Positions 32,855 through 40,366 of a DNA stretch of 64,000 nucleotides are shown in pieces. The notes beneath the pieces are model-generated. The model saw only the letters and a list, made by a program, of their open reading frames with translations, searched no databases and had not been told where the DNA came from. The stretch's first letter is position 1, and each line of letters begins with the position of its first letter. The position numbers were made by a program, and so were the translations under genes. Source of the stretch: Patulibacter defluvii (GTDB lineage: Bacteria; Actinomycetota; Thermoleophilia; Solirubrobacterales; Solirubrobacteraceae); contig NZ_JAWZSQ010000005.1 in the NCBI RefSeq assembly GCF_034096925.1, positions 124,001 to 188,000 of the forward strand, read 5' to 3'.

Positions 32855-33613
32855 GTGGCCGACCAGACTCCTGCCGGCCCGCCGCCCCCCGCGGGCGTCC
32901 TCGACGAGGAGGCGCGCCGGACGCAGCAGGACGCTGCCCGGCGCGTCAGCGCACCGAAGAAGAAGCGCCGGATCAACCCGATCGTCGAGCTGGTCGGCCT
33001 GGTGGCCGTCGCGCTGCTGCTGGCGCTCGGGATCCAGGCCTTCATCGTCAAGCCGTACCAGATCCCCAGCGGATCGATGATCCCGACCCTCACCGAGGGC
33101 CAGCGCGTGCTGGTGAACCGGATCTCGACCCGGCTCGGCAGCGATCCGAAGGTCGGCGACATCATCGTCTTCCACCCGCCGCGCGGCGCCGAGCCGTCGA
33201 AGTCCGGGTACCAGGGCTCCGACGACGTCGAGGGCCTCTGCGGTGTGCCGCGCAACCTCGACGCCGGCCAGCCCTGCGCCCGCAGCCTGGGCGGCGAGTG
33301 GAGCGACGAGAACTACATCAAGCGCGTCGTCGGCGGCCCCGGCGACACGATCGCCGTCCGCAACGGCCGGGTGATCCGCAACGGCAAGGCCACGCGCGAG
33401 CCGTTCATCAGCTCGACCTGCGACGGCGAGGGCACCGGCACCGCCTGCCAGCTGCCGAAGCCGATCACCGTGCCCAAGGGCATGTACTTCATGATGGGCG
33501 ACAACCGCGGCGAGTCGAACGACAGCCGCTACTGGGGCCCGGTCCCGCGCGACTGGATCGTCGGCGAGGCCTTCGCGACCTACTGGCCCCCGGGCAAGAT
33601 CGGCGGCCTCTAG
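32855..33613 (+). CDS. lepB: Signal peptidase I
   Basis: A 252-residue membrane serine protease that removes Sec signal peptides. A cytoplasmic N-terminus with a KKKRR stop, one helix (VELVGLVAVALLLALGIQAF), then IPSGSMIPTL with the catalytic Ser and YIKRVVGGPGD with the catalytic Lys. Box E is MMGDNRGESNDSRYWGPV. The start GTG 32855 has no clear ribosome-binding site and lies 33 nt after rplS, so co-transcription is likely. Confidence 0.95.
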   Translation: MADQTPAGPPPPAGVLDEEARRTQQDAARRVSAPKKKRRINPIVELVGLVAVALLLALGIQAFIVKPYQIPSGSMIPTLTEGQRVLVNRISTRLGSDPKVGDIIVFHPPRGAEPSKSGYQGSDDVEGLCGVPRNLDAGQPCARSLGGEWSDENYIKRVVGGPGDTIAVRNGRVIRNGKATREPFISSTCDGEGTGTACQLPKPITVPKGMYFMMGDNRGESNDSRYWGPVPRDWIVGEAFATYWPPGKIGGL

Positions 33614-33626
33614 GCCCCGACCGCAA

Positions 33627-33653
33627 GGCCCGGCGACCAGTCGCCGCCGGGCC
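33627..33653 (+). terminator. Strong GC-rich hairpin after lepB
   Basis: GGCCCGG (33627-33633) pairs with CCGGGCC (33647-33653), extended inward by CGAC with GTCG around a 2-nt centre and a 3-nt bulge. It stands 14 nt after the lepB stop; no T-tract follows. Confidence 0.45.
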
Positions 33654-33748
33654 GCCCGCACGAGCAACTGGCGTCGCGCCGACGGCGAGGCGCCAGGAAC
33701 GCCGTCCGGCCCGACGCCCGTCCGGCCGGATCGGCAGAGTGTGAGGGC

Positions 33749-34459
33749 GTGAGTCGCGGCCGCAAGCTCGTCGAGCACGATCGACGCCTCGGCAGCCGCC
33801 TCGTGGCCGGCGCCGACGAGGCCGGTCGCGGCTGCCTGGCGGGCCCGCTGGTGGCCGGCGGCGTCCTGCTCGACCTCGACCGGATCGGCCCCCGCGAAGT
33901 GCGGGCGCTGGGCAGCCTCGACGACTCCAAGCGCCACACCCCCGAGGAGCGCGAGCGGCTGCTGTCGGTCGTGCTGCGGATCGCCGTGCGGGTCGCGGTG
34001 GTGACCCGCAGCGTCGAGGGCCTCGACGCCCGCGGACTCCACGTCACGAACCTGGAGGCGCTGTCGACCGCCGCCGGCCGCGTCGCCGAGCCCGGCACGC
34101 TCTGCGTGATCGACGGCTTCCGCGTGCCCGACAACGGCCATCCCCAGCGCGCGATCGTCGGCGGGGATCACCGCAGCGCCGCCATCGCCGCCGCCTCGAT
34201 CGTGGCCAAGGTCACCCGCGACCGGTTCATGCGCCGCGCCGCCGCCCGCCACCCCCACTGGGGCTTCGACGTCCACATGGGCTACGCCACCTCCGCGCAC
34301 CGCGAGGCGATCGAGGCCCACGGCATCTCGCCGCTCCATCGCCGCTCGTTCCGCTCGGTCGCCTACGCCGCGGCGGGAATCGAGATTCCGCGCGACGAGG
34401 CAGGGCGGCCGCTGGCCGCGACCGCCGCCGCCGAGTCGCTGCCGATCGCGGCCGACTGA
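33749..34459 (+). CDS. rnhB: Ribonuclease HII
   Basis: A 236-residue RNase H-fold enzyme that removes ribonucleotides and RNA primers from DNA. AGADEAGRGCLAGPLVAGGV carries the first Asp-Glu pair, LDDSK the conserved segment, and VIDGF the next Asp. VGGDHRSAAIAAASIVAKVTRDR is the family signature with the last acidic residue. GTG 33749 is the natural start. Part of the ancient string lepB-rnhB-yraN-comM-dprA. Confidence 0.95.
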   Translation: MSRGRKLVEHDRRLGSRLVAGADEAGRGCLAGPLVAGGVLLDLDRIGPREVRALGSLDDSKRHTPEERERLLSVVLRIAVRVAVVTRSVEGLDARGLHVTNLEALSTAAGRVAEPGTLCVIDGFRVPDNGHPQRAIVGGDHRSAAIAAASIVAKVTRDRFMRRAAARHPHWGFDVHMGYATSAHREAIEAHGISPLHRRSFRSVAYAAAGIEIPRDEAGRPLAATAAAESLPIAAD

Positions 34460-34512
34460 CGAGCGTCGACCGGCGCGGCCCAGCCGGGCCGGGCATACGG
34501 GGACGCGGGTCG

Positions 34513-34929
34513 TCAGAAGGCGCCCTCCAGATGGTCCAGGCGCAGCAGCCGATCCCGCTCGTCGACCAGCACGGCGATCGCGTCGAAGCGGACCTCCTCC
34601 GCAGGTGGCCGATCACGACGCTCGGTGGCCAGCCAGGCGCTGGCGAGCCGGCGGACCTGCTGCTGCTTGCGCTCGTGCAGCGACGTCCACGGCGCCACCT
34701 CCGCCGTCGTCGCCCGCCGCGTCTTCACCTCGCAGAAGACGAGCGTGCGTCCGTCGTGCGCGATCAGGTCGATCTCGCCCCAGCGGGTGCGCAGGCCGTG
34801 CTCGAGGATCGCGAACCCGCGCCGCTCGAGGTGGCGGCGGGCGAGGCGCTCGCCCAGGGCCCCGATCCGCGGGCGGTGATCGGGGCGGGCGGCGGGTCGG
34901 TCGGTGGGGCGAGAAGCGGGGGAGGGCAC
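34513..34929 (-). CDS. YraN/UPF0102 family endonuclease-like protein
   Basis: A 138-residue protein of the UPF0102 family with a restriction-endonuclease-like fold: GALGERLARRHLERRGFAILEHGLRTRWGEIDLIAHDG then LVFCEVKTRR, giving the E-x(n)-D-x(n)-ExK motif. Cellular role uncertain in the family. GTG 34929 is set by TAGCGT 7 nt upstream on the minus strand. In most actinobacteria yraN reads with rnhB and comM; here it is inverted and convergent with rnhB. Confidence 0.88.
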   Translation of the reverse strand: MPSPASRPTDRPAARPDHRPRIGALGERLARRHLERRGFAILEHGLRTRWGEIDLIAHDGRTLVFCEVKTRRATTAEVAPWTSLHERKQQQVRRLASAWLATERRDRPPAEEVRFDAIAVLVDERDRLLRLDHLEGAF

Positions 34930-34936
34930 GGACGAA

Positions 34937-34942
34937 ACGCTA
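34937..34942 (-). promoter_or_regulatory. -10 element (TAGCGT) for yraN
   Basis: On the minus strand TAGCGT ends 7 nt before GTG 34929, so the yraN mRNA should be leaderless. Confidence 0.5.
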
Positions 34943-35000
34943 GGCCGTCGCGGCAGACGCGTGGGTGCCGCACTGCGCCAATTCAGCGTCGTTCCTGTGC

Positions 35001-35061
35001 AATTTCGTGACGTCGGCGACGGCACGAAATTGGCACGAATACGCGGCCGGATTGGCACGAA
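35001..35061. promoter_or_regulatory. Phased CACGAA repeat cluster between yraN and comM
   Basis: Direct copies of CACGAA start at 35023, 35034 and 35056, that is 11 and 22 nt apart, two of them as TGGCACGAA. An inverted copy AATTTCGTG (35001-35009) mirrors CACGAAATT (35023-35031) perfectly over 9 bp with a 13-nt spacer. Integral-turn spacing and the inverted pair are typical of a cooperative binding site. The cluster ends about 32 nt before the comM -10. Confidence 0.55.
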
Positions 35062-35092
35062 CCACCCCCTGATCCGGCACAGCGGTCGGGGC

Positions 35093-35098
35093 TACCTT
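35093..35098 (+). promoter_or_regulatory. -10 element (TACCTT) for comM-dprA
   Basis: TACCTT in GCTACCTT ends exactly 6 nt before ATG 35105. It selects this start over an upstream reading of the same frame that would run through the repeat cluster. Confidence 0.6.
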
Positions 35099-35104
35099 CG
35101 GCCC

Positions 35105-36604
35105 ATGCTCGCTCGCGTCCCGACGTTCACCATCGACGGCCTCGAGCCGCGGTTGGTCGCGGTCGAGGTCGACGTCCGCCCCGGCCTGCCCTCGTTCACG
35201 ATCGTCGGCCTCGGCGATCTCGCGGTCCGCGAGGCGCGCGAGCGTGTCCGGGCCGCGCTCGGCAACCAGGGCTACGACCTGCCCCAGCGCCGGATCACGG
35301 TCAACCTGGCGCCGGCCAGCCTGCCGAAGGGCGGCCCGGGATTCGACCTGCCGATCGCGATCGGCGTGCTCGCCGCCAGCGGCCAGCTCGTGGCGCCCGA
35401 CCTGGACCGGGTCGCCGTCGTCGGGGAACTGTCGCTCGGCGGCGCCATCCGTCCCGGGCGCGGGGCGCTCGTCGTCGCCGAGGGCGCGCGGGCCGCCGAG
35501 CTGCACGCGGTCGTCCTCCCGCGCGGGCAGACCGCCGAGGCCGCGCTGGTCCCGGACCTCGCCGTGCGCGGGGTGACGACCCTGCGCGAGGCGGCGGCCG
35601 CCGTCGCCGACAGCGGCCGCGACGACCGGCAGCCGTCGCTGGAGGCCGAGGCCGCGCCCTGGGACGGACCGGACATGGCCGACGTCCGCGGCCAGCGGAT
35701 GGCCCGGCGCGCGCTGGAGATCGCCGCCGCCGGATCGCACAGCCTGCTGCTGGTCGGTCCGCCGGGAACCGGCAAGACCATGCTCGCGCGGCGGTTGCCG
35801 GGCCTGCTGCCGTCGCTGGACGCGCGCGAGGCGCTCGAGGTGACCCGCATCCACAGCGTCTGCGGCCTCCACGACGGACGCGGGCTGGTGACGGCGAGGC
35901 CGTTCCGGGCGCCACACCACGGCACGTCGTCGGCCGGATTGGTCGGCGGCGGCAGCGCGGGCGCGATCCGTCCCGGCGAGGTCACCCTCGCGCACCGCGG
36001 CGTGCTCTTCCTCGACGAGCTGCCCGAGTTCCGCCGCGACGCGCTCGAAGCGCTGCGGCAACCGCTCGAGGACGCGCGCGTGGTGCTCGTGCGAGCGGGC
36101 TGCACGCGCGGCTTCCCGTCCCGGGTCCTGCTCGTCGCCGCCGCCAACCCCTGCCCGTGCGGCCACCACCCGGCGCCGCGATGTCGCTGCACCCCGGCCG
36201 ATCTGGAGCGCTATCGCCGCCGGCTCAGCGGACCGCTGCTCGACCGGATCGACCTGCACGTGGCCTGCCCGCGGCCGTCCGGGGCCGAGATCGCGGGCCC
36301 GCCCGCGGATTCCTCGGCGACGATCCGCGCACGGGTCGAGACGGCCCGGACCTTCCGCAACGAGCGGCGGGCGGCGGACGGGCCACGTCCGCTCGACGTC
36401 GACCTCGACGGCGACGCCCGCGCGATGCTGGAGCATTGCTACGCGTCGGGCGCGCTCTCAGCCCGCGGGCGGGCGCGGGTGCTGCGGCTCTCGCGGACGA
36501 TCGCCGACCTGGACGGGACCGTGGCGATCGCCGACCGGCATCTCGCCGAGGCGCTGCAGCTGCGCCAGCAGGTGGCGGAGGACGTGCCGGAGCAGGCGGC
36601 ATGA
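35105..36604 (+). CDS. comM: ComM/YifB family AAA ATPase (Mg-chelatase-like)
   Basis: A 499-residue hexameric helicase family; ComM drives branch migration when imported DNA recombines during transformation. The N-terminal domain begins MLARVPTFTIDGLEPRLVAV and has GLPSFTIVGLGDLAVREARERV. The AAA core has Walker A GPPGTGKT, Walker B LFLDELPEF, and LRQPLEDARV. A Cys-rich segment NPCPCGHHPAPRCRC and the C-terminal helical domain follow. It overlaps dprA by ATGA. This start gives the family's normal N-terminus and length. Confidence 0.94.
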   Translation: MLARVPTFTIDGLEPRLVAVEVDVRPGLPSFTIVGLGDLAVREARERVRAALGNQGYDLPQRRITVNLAPASLPKGGPGFDLPIAIGVLAASGQLVAPDLDRVAVVGELSLGGAIRPGRGALVVAEGARAAELHAVVLPRGQTAEAALVPDLAVRGVTTLREAAAAVADSGRDDRQPSLEAEAAPWDGPDMADVRGQRMARRALEIAAAGSHSLLLVGPPGTGKTMLARRLPGLLPSLDAREALEVTRIHSVCGLHDGRGLVTARPFRAPHHGTSSAGLVGGGSAGAIRPGEVTLAHRGVLFLDELPEFRRDALEALRQPLEDARVVLVRAGCTRGFPSRVLLVAAANPCPCGHHPAPRCRCTPADLERYRRRLSGPLLDRIDLHVACPRPSGAEIAGPPADSSATIRARVETARTFRNERRAADGPRPLDVDLDGDARAMLEHCYASGALSARGRARVLRLSRTIADLDGTVAIADRHLAEALQLRQQVAEDVPEQAA

Positions 36605-37824
36605 CGGCCTGCGCGGCGTGCCTGCGGCGCACCCGGTTGCTCGCGGAGCTGAGCCCGATGGTCGAGGAGCGGTTCCGCCGCGACCGGCCGGCGCGGCTGC
36701 TGGCGCTCGACGACGAGTCCCTGATCAGCGAGCTGTGCGGCCGCGGCGGGGCCGATCCCGCTGAGCTTCGCGCGCCTCGGCAGGGGGACGACGAGCTGCT
36801 GACGGCTGCGGCGGAGCAGCAGCGGCGTCACGGCGTCGCCGCGATCTGCCGACACGACCCGGCCTATCCGGTGCGGTTGCTCGACCTGCCCGATCCGCCG
36901 GCGGTCCTGCACGTGCTCGGCGGCGTGCCCCGACTCGACGCGACGCTCGGCGGCGAGCGGCGACGGCCGGTGGTCGCCATCGTCGGCGCCCGCCGCGCGC
37001 CGGAGGAGGGCCGTACGGTGGCTCGGGGGCTGGCGGCGCAGCTGGCTGGCGTCGGGGTGACCGTGGTCAGCGGGATGGCCTTCGGCGTCGATGCGGCGGC
37101 CCACGACGGAGCCCTGACCGGGGGACCGGCCGACCGGCGCACGACCGTGGCGGTGCTCGCCGGCGGGGTCGAGCGCGCGCACCCGGCCAGCCTGCGACCG
37201 CTCTACGAACGGATCGTGGACCGCGGGGCGGTGGTCAGCGAGATGCCGGCCGGCACCACCCCGCGGCGGTGGGGCTTCCCGGCGCGCAACCGGCTGATCG
37301 CGGCGCTGGCCGACGTCGTGGTCGTCGTCGCCGCGGCTCAGCGCTCGGGGTCGTTGATCACCGCCGACCTGGCGGTCCAGCTCGAGCGGCCGCTCGGCGT
37401 GGTCCCGGGGTCGGCGCTCGACCCGCGTCATCTGGGCACCAACGGGCTGTTGCGGGGCGGTGGCGTCCATCCGGTGCTGGACGCCACCGACGTGCTGGCG
37501 CTGCTGGGCACCGTCCTGCCGGGCGGCCCGGGGAGCGCCCCGATCGCGCTCGACCTGCTGCACGGGCTCGACGGGCCGGCGCGGCGGGTCGGGGAGGCGC
37601 TGCTGGCCGGACCCCGGACGCCCGAGCAGCTGCTGACCGACCGCGAGCCCGTCGACGCCGATGCGGTCCGTGCGGCGACCGACGACCTGCTGCTCGGGCT
37701 GGGGCAGCTGGAGGCCGCGGGCCGGCTCCGGCGGGGCCTCGACGGGGCGGTCTCGCTGCTCCCGCTGCCCGCGCTGGCGGGCGTCCGGCCAGGTGACGGC
37801 GACGGCGACGCCCGGTCGCGATAG
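36601..37824 (+). CDS. dprA: DNA-processing protein DprA
   Basis: A 407-residue protein that loads RecA on incoming single-stranded DNA. The Rossmann domain (about 120-320) shows VVAIVGARRAPEEGRTVARGLA, VVSGMAFGVDAAAHDGAL, FPARNRLIAALADVVVVVAAAQRSGSLITADLA. A C-terminal winged-helix region follows. The first residues CAACLRR form a Cys motif seen in some actinobacterial homologues. It is coupled to comM by ATGA, so the pair forms a competence operon. Its TAG stop begins the thiD -10. Confidence 0.93.
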   Translation: MTACAACLRRTRLLAELSPMVEERFRRDRPARLLALDDESLISELCGRGGADPAELRAPRQGDDELLTAAAEQQRRHGVAAICRHDPAYPVRLLDLPDPPAVLHVLGGVPRLDATLGGERRRPVVAIVGARRAPEEGRTVARGLAAQLAGVGVTVVSGMAFGVDAAAHDGALTGGPADRRTTVAVLAGGVERAHPASLRPLYERIVDRGAVVSEMPAGTTPRRWGFPARNRLIAALADVVVVVAAAQRSGSLITADLAVQLERPLGVVPGSALDPRHLGTNGLLRGGGVHPVLDATDVLALLGTVLPGGPGSAPIALDLLHGLDGPARRVGEALLAGPRTPEQLLTDREPVDADAVRAATDDLLLGLGQLEAAGRLRRGLDGAVSLLPLPALAGVRPGDGDGDARSR

Positions 37825-37827
37825 CCT
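37822..37827 (+). promoter_or_regulatory. -10 element (TAGCCT) for thiD, using the dprA stop codon
   Basis: TAGCCT ends 9 nt before thiD ATG 37837, and its first three bases are the dprA stop TAG, the same arrangement as plsX/acpP. Confidence 0.45.
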
Positions 37828-37836
37828 CGGTTCCAG

Positions 37837-38721
37837 ATGTCCGTCCGCACCCCCGTCTGCCTGACGATCGCCACCTCCGACTCAGGGGGCGGCGCGGGGA
37901 TCCAGGCCGACCTGAAGGCGTTCGCCGCCTCGGGCGTCCACGGGACCAGCGCGATCGTCGGGCTGACCGCGCAGAACACCGTCGCGGTCACGCGGATCGT
38001 CCAGATCGACCGGCAGACGATCGTCGAGCAGGTGCGGGCCGTGGTCGAGGATCTCGGCGTCGACGCCGTCAAGATCGGCATGGTCGGTGCGACGCCCACG
38101 ATCGAGGCCGTGGCCGAGGCGCTCGAGCTGGTTCCGGCCGACGTCCCCGTGGTCCTGGACCCGGTGATGGTCGCGGAGTCCGGAGCGCGGCTGCTCGAGG
38201 TCGACGCTCACCGCGCCCTGGTCGAGCGGCTGCTGCCGCGGACCACCGTGGCGACCCCCAACCTGCCCGAGGCGCGGGCGCTGGTCGAGGGTCCGCAGGC
38301 GCGCGAGGCCGGCGGTCCCGACGACGACGCCGAGCAGCTGGCGACGGCGATCGCGGCGCTCGGGCCGGCCAACGTCCTGATCACCGGCGGCCACCGCGAT
38401 CGCGCCGAGGACCTGCTGCGGCAGGCCGACGGCTCGATCACCCTGCTGCGCGGGGAGCGCCACCCGGACGGAGCGGCGCACGGGTCCGGCTGCACCCATT
38501 CGAGCACGCTCGCGGCGCAGCTCGCACTCGGTCACGACCTCGTCACCGCCGCCCGTGCGGCGCGCGCGATCGCCGGCGAGGCAGTTCGTCGCGGGCTCCG
38601 CGACGTCGGGGCGGGGGCCGGGCCGGTCGACGTGCTCGGGCTGCCCGAGCTGCGTCGTCGCAGCGCCGAGCGGGTCGCGGCGGTCACCGCCACCGTCGCC
38701 GAGCGGGTCGGCGCGCCATGA
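37837..38721 (+). CDS. thiD: Hydroxymethylpyrimidine/phosphomethylpyrimidine kinase
   Basis: A 294-residue ribokinase-fold enzyme phosphorylating HMP and HMP-P for thiamine synthesis. SDSGGGAGIQADLKAFAA is the signature N-terminus, VDAVKIGMVG and VVLDPVMVAESGARLL follow, and HGSGCTHSSTLAAQLALG holds the anion hole and catalytic region (Cys in place of Asp is normal for ThiD). No other thiamine genes or a TPP riboswitch are visible nearby. It overlaps the next gene by 4 nt. Confidence 0.93.
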   Translation: MSVRTPVCLTIATSDSGGGAGIQADLKAFAASGVHGTSAIVGLTAQNTVAVTRIVQIDRQTIVEQVRAVVEDLGVDAVKIGMVGATPTIEAVAEALELVPADVPVVLDPVMVAESGARLLEVDAHRALVERLLPRTTVATPNLPEARALVEGPQAREAGGPDDDAEQLATAIAALGPANVLITGGHRDRAEDLLRQADGSITLLRGERHPDGAAHGSGCTHSSTLAAQLALGHDLVTAARAARAIAGEAVRRGLRDVGAGAGPVDVLGLPELRRRSAERVAAVTATVAERVGAP

Positions 38722-39362
38722 CCGTGCTCGCGATCGTGGCCGCGGTGGCCTTCGTGCTGCTGCCGCTGATGCTCACCGCCGAGGCCTGGGGCCCAGCGTT
38801 GGCCCGTCGGGTCGCGGCGCTGCGCACGTGGATCGAGCGCGGACGGACCGGGCGGGCCGAGCGACGGCGGTCGGAGGCGACCGCCCAGGAACTGCTGCGC
38901 ACCTGCCTCGACGACGAGAACTGGGCGATGTACCGCGATCTCGGCTTCGTCCGGGTCTGGGGCCGCAGCGGGCGGGCGCCCGCGCCCTCGGGACGCCGGC
39001 CGCCGCCCGGCGTCGCCTACGCCTACCTGCTCTACCCGCACGGGCCTTACGTCGTCTTCCTGCCCCAGACGACCACGCTGCTCGGGGAGTGCCGGGTGCA
39101 GCTGGCCGGGGTCGACCCGACCGATCCCCTGACGCCGAGCGACGACGTACTGGCGCACTGGATGGCCCTGACCGGCGACGAGCACGGGGTGATCGCCTCG
39201 GCGCGGATCGCCACGCCGGGCACCGAGCTGGCCCGGCGACGGGTTCGCCGCGACCTGTGGCGGCTGCGGGAGTGGGAGCGGGAGCGCCAGGAGGCCGCAG
39301 CGGCCGCGACGCGCGAGTCCGTCCCCGGGCGGCTGGCTCGGCGTCGCCGCGCCGCCGGCTGA
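38718..39362 (+). CDS. Membrane-anchored hypothetical protein
   Basis: A 214-residue protein coupled to thiD by ATGA. One N-terminal helix (TVLAIVAAVAFVLLPLML) is followed by a basic linker, a soluble middle domain with AYAYLLYPHGPYVVFLPQTTTLLGECRV, and a charged Arg/Glu-rich C-terminal helix. No recognisable family or motif. Translational coupling suggests co-expression, not necessarily a thiamine role. Confidence 0.7.
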   Translation: MTVLAIVAAVAFVLLPLMLTAEAWGPALARRVAALRTWIERGRTGRAERRRSEATAQELLRTCLDDENWAMYRDLGFVRVWGRSGRAPAPSGRRPPPGVAYAYLLYPHGPYVVFLPQTTTLLGECRVQLAGVDPTDPLTPSDDVLAHWMALTGDEHGVIASARIATPGTELARRRVRRDLWRLREWERERQEAAAAATRESVPGRLARRRRAAG

Positions 39363-39525
39363 CCAGCGGCGCGCCACCGCGCCGCCCGACCGCCGGACCA
39401 TCGCCGCCCGACCACCGGCCCGCCGCCGCCCGTCCACCACGGCCCGCCCTCCGATTCCCGCAAACTGCGCGAATCCAGGCGTCGCGCCCGGCCCGTCGGG
39501 GCCTGCCTCGGCGACGACACCTGCG

Positions 39526-39531
39526 AAGATT
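39526..39531 (+). promoter_or_regulatory. Weak -10-like hexamer (AAGATT) for the acyltransferase-like gene
   Basis: AAGATT ends 7 nt before GTG 39539. It matches the leaderless geometry but not the first base of TANNNT. The rest of the 176-nt gap (39363-39538) is C-rich, with repeated GCCGCCCGACC-like words and no gene. Confidence 0.3.
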
Positions 39532-39538
39532 CGGGGTC

Positions 39539-40366
39539 GTGGAGACCACGCCACAGGCCGATCCGTCGGTCCCTCCGGCCGATGGGCTCGAGGACCATCT
39601 GCCCGTCGTCGAGCCGGACCGCGACCTCGACGACTGGGGCCGCTCGGCGCGCTTCAGCGGGCTGCTCGACCGCACCGTCTGGGAGGCCGCGCACAAGGTC
39701 TGGTTCCGGATCGACCTGGAGCAGGCGGCGCGGATCCCGAACCGCGGCGGCGCCGTCCTGGTCGTCAACGGCGGCGGCGTCGCGTCGCCGATCGGGCCGC
39801 TGCTGGCCAAGGCGATCCGCGAGGACCACCCGCGCCGCCGGCAGGCGCGGATCTGCGTCGCTCCGGCGCTGCTCGACCAGCCCGGCCTGACGGTGCTGCT
39901 CCCGCGCGCCGGTGCCGTCCGCGCCCACCCCGACGACCTCCACCGGCTGCTCGCCGACGAGGGCGAGCTGGTCGTCCTCCCCGTCCGCAGCGACCGGCTC
40001 GGGGACGACGACGCGGCCGGCCGGCTCGCCCGCGAGCCCGCGATCGTCGCCGCCGTGCGGGCCGGCGTGCCCGTCGTTCCGGTCGCCGCGGTCGGCGCCG
40101 ATGATGCCCAGCCGGTCCTCGGCCGCGTGCCCCTGCCCGGAGGCCGCCGGCTGCCCGTCACCCTGACCTTCCCGCACCTCGGCCCGCTCGCCTTCCTGCT
40201 CTACCTGCCGGCCAAGCTGCGCCTGCGCGCGCTGCCGGCCGTCGCCACCGGCGGCAGCGGCGACGTCCGCCAGCAGGCCGTCCGGGCCGCGGTCACCGTC
40301 GCCCGGGCGCTGCGGACGACCACCGACGAGATGGCCGGCGAGCGCGGATCGCGGTGGCTCGGATGA
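39539..40366 (+). CDS. Acyltransferase-like protein with degenerate active site
   Basis: A 275-residue protein that fits the PlsC-like lysophospholipid acyltransferase layout: GGAVLVVNGGG where the family has a catalytic NHxxxxD, then LLPRAGAVRAHPDDLHRLLADEGELVVLPV, equivalent to the substrate and FPEG blocks. The catalytic His is Gly78 and the Asp is Ser83, so the usual chemistry should be lost. It is coupled by ATGA to an SDR gene, an arrangement known for the mycobacterial pair Rv0502/Rv0501. Probably a non-catalytic or repurposed member. Confidence 0.65.
   Translation: METTPQADPSVPPADGLEDHLPVVEPDRDLDDWGRSARFSGLLDRTVWEAAHKVWFRIDLEQAARIPNRGGAVLVVNGGGVASPIGPLLAKAIREDHPRRRQARICVAPALLDQPGLTVLLPRAGAVRAHPDDLHRLLADEGELVVLPVRSDRLGDDDAAGRLAREPAIVAAVRAGVPVVPVAAVGADDAQPVLGRVPLPGGRRLPVTLTFPHLGPLAFLLYLPAKLRLRALPAVATGGSGDVRQQAVRAAVTVARALRTTTDEMAGERGSRWLG

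Noticed and set aside
34904..35104. An upstream in-frame extension of comM by 67 codons
   Set aside because: It would cover the repeat cluster and the -10 box and add a non-conserved stretch before the typical MLARV start.
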